In this document: positions 55,547 to 64,000 of the stretch, piece after piece
Layout of the letters: each line of letters begins with the position of its first letter
How positions within the stretch are numbered: position 1 is the first letter of the stretch
Origin: Nereocystis luetkeana
Lineage: Eukaryota; Sar; Phaeophyceae; Laminariales; Laminariaceae
Reading direction: 5' to 3'
NCBI GenBank assembly: GCA_031213475.1
Contig: JARUPZ010000027.1
Location: forward strand, 2,727,001 to 2,791,000
Length of the DNA: 64,000 bases
Position numbers and translations under genes: made by a program
The notes under the pieces: generated by a model
Told to the model about the DNA's origin: nothing
The model's input: the letters and a program-made list of their open reading frames with translations, nothing else
Database searches by the model: none

Positions 55547-58500
55547 TAGGATCCACCGGCAGCCTTGTTCCGTTCTTCTTTAGACGAATGGGGTCTCATT
55601 TTGAGCAGCACTGCTGTAGCTCATGTCTGGCATACTGCGGTATGCTTGATCGTATTACATAGTGAACCTGAGTTATTCGTGAGAGTGTAATTTTATGTTG
55701 GACAATGCGCTTGTTTTTGTAGGTCGCTTGGGCCGTCCATGGTGTAGGTTGCACGATATAGTTGTGGGAGAAGCCTCGAGTTGGGGGTAGCAGACGGCTT
55801 CGAGTTCACTGTACAGTGCCAAGCTTGCTTGTGAGCTGAGAGTGACGAACGGTCTAGTTGCGCGTTCCAAACTACCACTAAATGGCAATCGCTGACTCCC
55901 ATCAGACGAGCTGTTGACACTAGATGACCATATATCTCTAGTGGAATCGATAGGGTCAAGAAATGTGTAATGTAGCCAGTTTACTACCAGGTGTCAAGCA
56001 AGGAAAAAAGGCGTTGCTCTGATGCGTTTTTTCAGCTTTCAAAAGACGAGACAACGGGTGGAATTGCTCCTTCTTGGTAATTTTGCCATACTCTTTTGAG
56101 GAAGGCATGCGAAGAGATCGGGGATGATCCCTGTACCCGGTGTAAGTTACTTAGGGGAGGGTGTATTTATAGTCAATAGTCCGGAGAGACTTTTCGTTTC
56201 GTCGAACGGTCAAACGTCACGAAGTGAAACTAGATATAAACTTGACGGTTTTCGGCCTCAGGTGCAGCGCACGCGGAACATCATTCACATCAATTCGAGT
56301 ACCATTGGCAATGCTGAAAGGTGTTGGCACAAGCAGAGCTTCATGCCGAAAGGTTTTGGCGTTTCCCACCAAATATTTTCACGCTTGGCACTGAAAGTGA
56401 ACGGTGTACCTCCCCTCCCCGCTCTCACTAAAACAGGTTGCAACACTGTTACCGGCCCCGGCGGTACGGAATGCCACTATTAATAGCATGATTCAAAATT
56501 GTCTTCGCTTTGGGCTATCAATTGGTTGTACATTAACCTTGAAAAATTGAGAAAGGCCTTAACTACTGCTGTAGTATAACCGCTCCCAAGCACCCAGAGG
56601 TAACTATCTATATATTGAAAATATGTACCTGGTAATGTAATTCATTTTAAGCTCGATGTTCAAATTTTTAATCCTGCGCTCGTGAAAAAAGTGATTGATA
56701 ACAACAGCAGTAGCAGCGCTGATTTGAACTTGGAACAATCGCGGTGGTGCACACCGCAGACAAACGGTTGTGCCATAATCTGCACGTCCGCTAAACGGGT
56801 CGACAACGACGCAAGGTGGCGGTTGGGATTTTAGAGCGAGGCTAGTGCCCGAATTGCCCTTGTTCACTACTAGCACGTGGCCACCAGACCCGGTGTCCAC
56901 ACCGACAAGACCAACGCATAGCAGCAACGGCACAAACAGAGCAGTTACCACGTAACACCTCGATGGTTTACATTTCTTCGCGCCTAGTTTCTATCGCTCG
57001 CAATAGATCGGGGAGATGAGAGCGGCACACAAAATTTCTCTGAAGCTAATCGTTTAGTGACATGTTTTTCGCCACTTGTATCGAAAAAGGTAGAAGTGGA
57101 TTATCGCTATTTTTATGTTTTTGTCCGAATTGGGATATATTTTTACCGTCTATTTGGCCACAATACAGAAGGAAAAAAGCCCCCATCATATTTCCTTGGC
57201 CCTCGGGGTCACGGCTTATGATGCAGTTGATCTCTTCAGTTTTTTTTAATTCATTAGTTACGAGACACGCACAAAATGTACACAATGATTGTCGTGCATG
57301 GCCCATACATATATTTCAGGATTATTTTGTCGAACGAGTGCGCTTGAAATAAAGTACATTGGTGGGCGGATTTTGCCCCTTGTTTACGCCGAACAATCTT
57401 ATATTTTGTGTGTGGCCAATGGCTAGAATTCAAAGTATGACAAGCAGGGTTCGTTTCCCGCCATTTGTTTCGAAGTCTCCAAGTAAGTGGGTTATCGGTG
57501 GTACTGAAACGATATAGAGGTCTCAGATTCATGCATTTGCGGATACATAGGCGACGTTTGGAATTAAAAAAAAACTGCGACTGCCGGTTGCGAACTCTGA
57601 CACCCGTCACTTCCCGTATTTTGAAGGGGTAAAGATAGCGACCTACAGCACGTAGCTCCAAGGCAAATTGATGGCTGTTGGTCCTATCAATCGTCCACGA
57701 TCAGCGTATATGTGCGCCCTGCTGTAATCATGAGTCACTTTTTACAGTCCATTTTTCAGTCTCAAGTCCCAAGTGGGTTAATAATTATACTATTAATATT
57801 AATATTAACAGTACATGTACCTCCTACAATTTAATAATTAAAACGATACGATATTAAAATACCAGGTAGTATATACACGGTTGATCGACGACAAAGAGAC
57901 GAAAAACATCCGAACAAAATATTTTTCAAAACTCCAGAAAACACCACGAGGAGATAAACGTATTTTAGTGAAGCTTTGGTCGATCCCAAGAAAGAGCCCC
58001 TCCACAAGGTGCGTTACGCGTTTGGGTGCCGATGAAATATAGTACAATTTCCGCTGCATGGACCATACTATACGATATTTAACAACACGTGGTAAAATAT
58101 CTGGTAAATATGTACGAATATGTATCTGCCCCTTGCCATCGTCTATACAAACGGACGTCTACACAACCATCGTGACATCTACAGTGAGCGAATTTCGTAG
58201 TCTGGGTACTCGGGTGGGTACTCGTCATCGTTCATGTCGGCGAAAACTAATAATAGGGCAAGAGGTTCTCGTAACGGCCATACACAGCGAGTCGCGTGGA
58301 GTCGAGGGATGTAAACTTATTGGCTGGGGCAGGTAGTTCAGGGGTACACTTCTTCATCGATGGTGATCGATGGTGATCAAGGTTCCAACTATTCGTAGCA
58401 CCCACGGACGGCGTGAGCAGCGCCCGGGATCGCTATGCACGCAGCATGTATACGAACTCGTCATGACGAGTAGCTCGTGTGGCTCTGTTTTCAATGTTGG

Positions 58501-59330
58501 GCTCAGCGAAACCGTGGCCAATCTCCTGGTACGATCGCATGGGTATCACGCCTCTCGCAATTGAAGGCTTCTCTCAGATGCAGGTAGCGCCCCTACGCAC
58601 CTGTCGACACTCGAAAACGCCTTCGATCAGGGTTGCGACTCGTGCTATCTTTTGACGTCACACAACGTTTTCGTATTGATCTACTGGTCCAAGAGCAGCA
58701 GCCACCTCAAGGCGAAACACTCTAAAGCGTACATGAGGTATTTCGTTTAATGTGCGGAGCTCTATCTACGTCGGCATTATATCGATTGCCTATCACGTGC
58801 CCGTGTCGGATGCACCAATGCCTCTTCTTTCCAACAGAGAACCACAAAACTGGGTGCGTATGTATTGTATGTATGCCCCTGCACAGCAGAACTTCAAGTC
58901 GCGCCGCAAGCCAATTATTCTCCAAGATATGCCCAATCTATGTTGGCGGCAGCTGCTGCGCAGCATGGTTATGCTATGGTATGGGTCAAGTGGGCGCATC
59001 CACCGTCTGAGCAATCTATCACCTATTCGGGCGGAAACAACGTAACAAGCCCCACACGCCTTCGAACCCATAGCTTCACGTATACAACATGGAAGATATC
59101 CTAAAATAAGCTAAAGATATCCGAAAGGGGGAATGAAGCACACGCGACAATGTCACCGTGGGTGCACCACCGCTCACGATAAAAAACGCCTACTCAGACC
59201 CCCTGGTCGAGCAATGATGTCACCGTCGCCCTGAGCCTCAACGCCAGTACCATCAAGGTCAAACTTCTCGCCCCTGAGCCTCAACGCGAATTGCATCAGG
59301 CCAAACTTCGTCACGGTAGACTTAAAAAGC
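55547..59330. other. Intergenic region, converging gene ends
   Basis: Lies between the stop codons of 6PGDH (plus) and the NmrA-like gene (minus), so it contains only 3' ends and possibly terminators. Short frames on both strands (for example 56,124-56,483 and 57,254-57,661) have no recognised motif. The direct duplicate atcgatggtgatcgatggtg occurs at about 58,357. No element family of the intron was recognised apart from scattered ACCAGGT words. Confidence 0.45.
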
Positions 59331-62119
59331 CTATTCCAACTTTGCCTGTGGAGGCGCATCCGTCCCGTCTGACTCCTCGTCTTTGGACTCAGCCGTGATG
59401 TCCTGCACAACGAAAGGAACGGCGAAAGAGTCAAGCGTCGTCACTGTCTCGGTTGGCCAGGTGCAGGACAGTGGACGACTAAACGCGTGGTGCGCATTGC
59501 GATCACAGTGCATACCGCCTAGGGCTCACGTGCGCCATTTCAACCAAGGACACACGCAAAAACAGTGCCGCGGGAAGCATCGTACAGCCCATCTTGGATG
59601 CCTGTGAATGTCGTTGTTGGAGCATAACATGCCGATATACGAGCAAGTTACAATTTTAATGTACGGTACTCGTAGTCTGATGTTTTACTGATTTCAGGAC
59701 TCCACACAGCAACACCAAGACTGTCGCAGTCACTTCAAACTTCAAACTTCACAAAAGTGATTAGTCACCTTGGCCACATCTGCCTCAGTTTTTGACGCCA
59801 CCTTTTTCGATTTCAAGTTGTCGGTGCCCCCGCCGGTCGCGTTGGCCTCTGAGGAGTCCTCGTCGTCCTGCTCGTCCCCATCTTCTTCGTCTTTCCCCTC
59901 AGCGACCATGCCTTCCTCGTCGTCGTCGTCATCCTCATCTTCATCGTCGTCATCCTCATCCTCATCGTCGTCCTCTTCCACAAGTGCCTTCTTAGAAATG
60001 CCACGGTCCTCGTTTACAACTTCCCACCCGTGCTCCAATGCGCGCTCCTTGTTGTCCTCATCTTCATAGAACTCCTCCTCCGTCATCGTTGTCGTGCGTG
60101 ACCAGTACTGGGCGTTCCACTCCCTCTCCAGGAATTCCTTGGCCTCTTTCTGCGACAGACCGCGACATGTGCCACGACGGGAAAATACGTGCGCATTCAT
60201 ATCTCGCCCAGGGTTACCACTCCAAGTGCATCAACCGATCGCGACAATCAGCACGCATAACACCCGAAAATACTCCAACACGAGAGACACTACTGACAGA
60301 TCGCCACGTCATTGGGAACAAACATGGGTACAGTAGAAGAGACAGCAATCTCACCTCGGCCTTCTTTTCGAGATCTTGCTCTCGGATTTTGGCGTTTTCC
60401 GCCCGCATAGCTGCGTACTCTACTTCACGCGACTCCTGGAACAGCCTCTCTCGCTCCTCCAGCTCCTCCTCCGACGGCGGGGGCTTGTTCCTCTGCACAT
60501 ACATGAAGGCAGTATATTGAGCACAGTTTGACATCCGACCAACGGTTTCATGACTAATAAAGTTTACCGCAGTTCTTACTTGACAGGTGACATATCCTGC
60601 ACTTCAGAGTACTCGGCTGGAGAGTCTAAATTATTGTGAACTCTTTAGGGGTCCCGGTACAGAACGAGTACGAGTACAGTACAGTACAGGCAGTAGCAGG
60701 TACAGCACAATGCAGCATAGCGAATAGAGGAAAGGGAAGTGCGGCCTTCTGTTAGTAAAGCGACTGCAGTAGCTCAACAGGTAGACCCTTCTAACTAACA
60801 AAACGTCCACATACTATATGTGCGTTTGGACTCCGTCACCCACTCTCTTATCTCCGGGGCCATCCCCTCACTACGTACAAAGTAGTATTGACCCTAACAG
60901 GCCCTACTCAAAATGATTTCAAACCGTAGTACGCGCGATCGAAGTATCACACACAGCTTGCGAACATAAATTTCGACGAAATCCTCGATCTCACAGCTGC
61001 TGTTTTAGATATTAGAAATAATGATCCTTGTAACTAACACACCGATTGTGTGAGCCTGCTGCAGTGCCAGCAGAAATTATGGGAGTGTGCTGTGTAGCTC
61101 CTATTGCAATAGGAGAACAAGTAAAGCATTCTCTAACTCAGCATGGTGTGACTGGTGCCGACATTGTCACATGTCACACATTTTCCCTCTCATGCCCCAA
61201 AAGATTAATACAACACTTCCATCACGTCAAGATAGCCTCAAGGTAACATCAAGACACTCCCTCCCACACAAAAATAAGCCTACCTCCGCCTCTTCAGCTT
61301 CCTTGATCGCCTGGTAGTCACGGAACCCGCCGTTGATGAGGATGCTCATCTCATCTCGGCGGTCGGTTCCGTTTTGACGCAATTCCTTTAAGTACTCGAG
61401 CGCCATATCATCACCCTTGCCAAACGCAAAAGCCTAGGAGCAAGGATACGAGGACACCCAATGTCGCCAGGGAGTAGGAGATGGATACACAGGCAGCATA
61501 TCGGATTTCCAGGTGCGAATGCAATGCCCACGGTCAGCTAGCTCAGCAGGAGCGACCTACAGTAGATAGGTAAAACACGGTGGATGCCATAACATACCAT
61601 GCAAGCAAGTCGCGGTATAACATCACGAGCATAAACCAGAGTTGCCTTGTCAGGAATACACTATTTGATGAAAGAAATTTAGCAAACCCAGAGATTCGGA
61701 ACAGACGCATTTTCTCAGTATAGAATAACGCCAAGCTATCATAGTGCATTTTGGGAATCTACCGATAGTCGGAGGGATACAACACGGCACCAACGACCCC
61801 CCACATAGGAGCTAAATACACCACAGAGTAATAGACTGCTGTACAACCACTTCAGAAATACTTTCCCACGCCATTTACGTGTTTCGTTTTTATCCAGTTG
61901 AGCTACAGCACAAGCGGTAGCATGAAATAGAGCAAGGCAACTCACAGTCTTGGTAGTGTTCTCCATGACGAAGGCCTCCGCACTGAGGCGGATGATGTCG
62001 TCGCGCACCACTTGCTCCACGGGAAGTTCGTCGGTAACATTGCCCACCATCACCGAGCCCCCTTCCTTGCCTTCCACGATCTCGCCTATGCGGATGAACG
62101 TATACTCCAACCCAGATTC
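59331..62119 (-). CDS. NmrA-like / atypical SDR protein, acidic C-terminus (5' partial)
   Basis: Five consecutive phase-0 exons on the minus strand: 62119-61946, 61433-61284, 60492-60355, 60149-59769 and 59402-59331 (TAG), giving 304 residues. The first begins SGLEYTFIRIGEI and continues to VVRDDIIRLSAEAFVMENTTKT; a Gly-Leu-x-Tyr-Thr-x-Ile-Arg strand followed by an Arg-Asp-Asp-Ile-x-Arg-Leu helix is typical of the end of NmrA-like NAD(P)-binding domains. It is followed by a highly charged region (LEERERLFQESREVEYAAMR, coiled-coil-like), then FLEREWNAQYWSRTTTM, and a run rich in Asp/Glu (exon 60149-59769). The Rossmann start (Gly-rich loop) was not found between 62,120 and 64,000, so the 5' part is missing, divergent or beyond the window. 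Substrate unknown. Exon joins are supported by GT-AG sites and phase. Confidence 0.6.
59880..59990 (-). repeat. GA(C/A/G) trinucleotide tract coding Asp/Glu run
   Basis: Imperfect GAN trinucleotide repeat encoding an acidic stretch of about 37 residues in the NmrA-like protein. On the plus strand it appears as a serine-rich open frame, which is a shadow. Confidence 0.75.
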
Positions 62120-64000
62120 CTGAGGACGAGAGCACAGCATCCGTTCAAATATCGAAACCTAGTACCAGAGGAGATGACTACTCGTACTGGTTTGCAGGAA
62201 TCCTGTCTTTCGCCGGACACAAACGAGTAGGGGCGGCAATGCTATCGAAACCTTTGTACTACTGCAAAAATCAACCAACACACTTACCACCTAGTTTCGC
62301 CATGATCCCTGGGTGCATTTGTGTGTCATGCACGCCGTCAGCAAGATTGCGCTGGCGATGACAGTGCGTCATCAAATCCGTTACGATATCACACGCACAT
62401 ATCATACCTGGTAAGGGATTACTCGCCCAATCCAAGAATTTATCTCGAACATCAGCCCGAACATAATGGTACAAAATATGCAAGAGCTGGAAGGCAATAA
62501 ATGGACTGGCCCCTGAGCACCAAGACTTGAGCGAAAATTGTTCGTACATGGTATCATATATGCCACAGCGCTACAGCGAGCTTCTTTCCTCGGGCCGCAA
62601 TAATGCAACATTTACAGCTGTCATCAGCGAAAATCCGAAAAACCTACCTCTGTTTAGGTGACACAGTCCGCTGCAAGCGCTGACTGCTTCATCACGTCGA
62701 TCAAAGGCAAACTATCACTGCAGGGTGCTTGTATATACAGAAACTAGACTATACTGCCATGCTGTTGTCTTTTGACAAACTTGTTCACGGGCAATTTCAG
62801 GGGGGGGGGCATTACAGTAGATGTATAAAAACTTACATTTGCAAGTGAGAGTTACATGGTATGGTATACCGTTTGTAAATTTCAAGTGCATGAGGAGTAT
62901 CTCCCAACCGAGATGACAGCTAGTACGGGAGAGAGGGAGGTCGCTAAGAATCCAACGACAGGGTGAAACGGTCAAACATGATACTGTAATAAAAACACAC
63001 AAAAAATGAATCATGCATATTTGGTGTTGGAAGGTCTATGTCTGTACCCGCGTGAAACGTACTCTAACTCTTGAATAGATGCAGGCGCGAGTTCGATTCT
63101 TCCTGCTGAAAAACAGCAAGCAGTGTTAATAGGATGTACATCGTTCAGTATTGCGATATCCAAACTCGACCGTATTCGCGTGGTGTGTAGCGCGTCCTCG
63201 AGAGAGGGCATAGGGTTACGGTCTTGCGGTTACGATACCCACACGGGTTGGGCAACAAGTGTCAAGTGTCTATCACGCAATAAGGAATAGTGAGCTGATG
63301 TTCCATCCAGAACACATTTGAGGTAGAATGAGAAAATAAGAGGCGCATCCAGAACGCATTTGAGGTAGACCAAGAAAATAAGAGGGCCATCAAGTTCTCT
63401 GATTTGTCCATTTTTTTCAACAGGTACTTTTCAACGTGGAGACTGCGTATCATATCGTACTCGTACAGACATGTTCGCCTCCATGGTCGACGGGCACACT
63501 AATGCTGAGAGATGCGAGTTGGATCACTAAACGTCGCCAGCTACACAGCACTAGTAGGTACTACAATAGTTGGCTAGGTGTGGTACTATACAAGTTAGTA
63601 GCAGCGGTGCCAACTATCCGACTTTTTGGGTGCCCTTGTTTATGGAGAGCTTCTTGGCTAAGTACGGGGTGCGCATTTCTCCGTGAGACCACTTGCCCAG
63701 AGAAAGAGAGAGAGCTGGGAGGTCTACTATGTTATACTGCAATATCACAACACTTCGCCATTGACGGTGCCGATGAAAGTGCCAAACGTCGCCAGCAACA
63801 ATTGGTCATGCAAGTATCCGTGATAACCACTACCGTCCAGTACTCGTAGGTAGTCAGGAATTCAAGCCAACTCACAGCTCTACTACAGCACGTCGTACAG
63901 TCGTACTATTGCAATACGGACATCTACTGATTGCTACCCTGTACTACACGAGTGCTGTAACTGTACAGTGCTGTAGTAGTCTACTTACTGCAGCTCTGTG
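62120..64000. other. Upstream of the NmrA-like exons, unresolved
   Basis: Should contain the 5' exons of the minus-strand gene, but no Rossmann motif or clean splice-joined frame was found. A possible donor (ctaggtg/gtaagt) lies at about 62,284-62,290 after ATGGCGAAA, but its phase does not fit the next exon. A 42-bp unit starting catccagaac is duplicated at 63,304 and 63,346, and ctactacagcac / gtgctgtagtag form an inverted pair at about 63,882 and 63,970. Confidence 0.4.

Noticed and set aside
58325-58400. tRNA- or SINE-like gtagttcaggggtacac followed by ggttccaac
   Set aside because: No acceptor or anticodon stem, and no other copy in the window.
59770-60069. Serine-rich plus-strand open frame
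   Set aside because: It is the complement of the Asp/Glu-coding trinucleotide tract of the minus-strand gene.
60760-60860. A-box-like tagctcaacaggtagacc suggesting a tRNA start
   Set aside because: No B box, T-arm or pairing acceptor strand follows within 100 bp.

Overview
This is intron-rich nuclear eukaryotic DNA, crowded with repeats. I favour a stramenopile, most likely a brown alga. The reasons are the mix of compact GT-AG genes with large repeat-filled spaces, and a tyrosine-recombinase relic whose conserved C-terminal block resembles one I associate with brown algal genomes. The organism call is inference. Only three cellular genes are clearly supported; the rest is transposable elements and their debris.

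Layout. 0-10.7 kb: a recombinase relic, decayed LINE and SINE pieces and a telomere-like composite repeat. 10.75-15.88 kb (minus): exons 2-10 of glucose-6-phosphate dehydrogenase (G6PD). 15.88-48.20 kb: repeat-rich DNA that I interpret as one 32.3-kb intron, because the only segment that completes the G6PD N-terminus, ending in GASGDLAKKK, lies at 48,201-48,326 and joins exon 2 in phase. Inside this intron are a LINE with endonuclease and reverse transcriptase domains (24.66-29.58 kb), deletion derivatives of it, tRNA-derived SINEs, four kinds of short terminal-inverted-repeat element (piggyBac-like with TTAA, Harbinger-like with TTA, hAT-like with CAGGG, and an unassigned family), and a broken 43-bp tandem array. 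48,327-49,155: an 829-bp space between two divergent start codons. 49.16-55.55 kb (plus): complete 6-phosphogluconate dehydrogenase (6PGDH) in eight exons. 59.33-62.12 kb (minus): the 3' part of a gene for a probable NmrA-like/atypical-SDR protein with a charged, very acidic C-terminal extension; its 5' end was not found.

How the genes work together. G6PD and 6PGDH are the two NADPH-producing dehydrogenases of the oxidative pentose phosphate pathway: the first oxidises glucose-6-phosphate, the second makes ribulose-5-phosphate two steps later. They are transcribed divergently, so co-regulation from the shared space is plausible, although transcribing G6PD means crossing a 32-kb repeat-laden intron. 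Neither protein shows an obvious plastid presequence or a peroxisomal tail, so both are probably cytosolic.

All splice sites were read by eye and chosen by GT-AG rule, phase continuity and family knowledge. No alignment, search or transcript was available.
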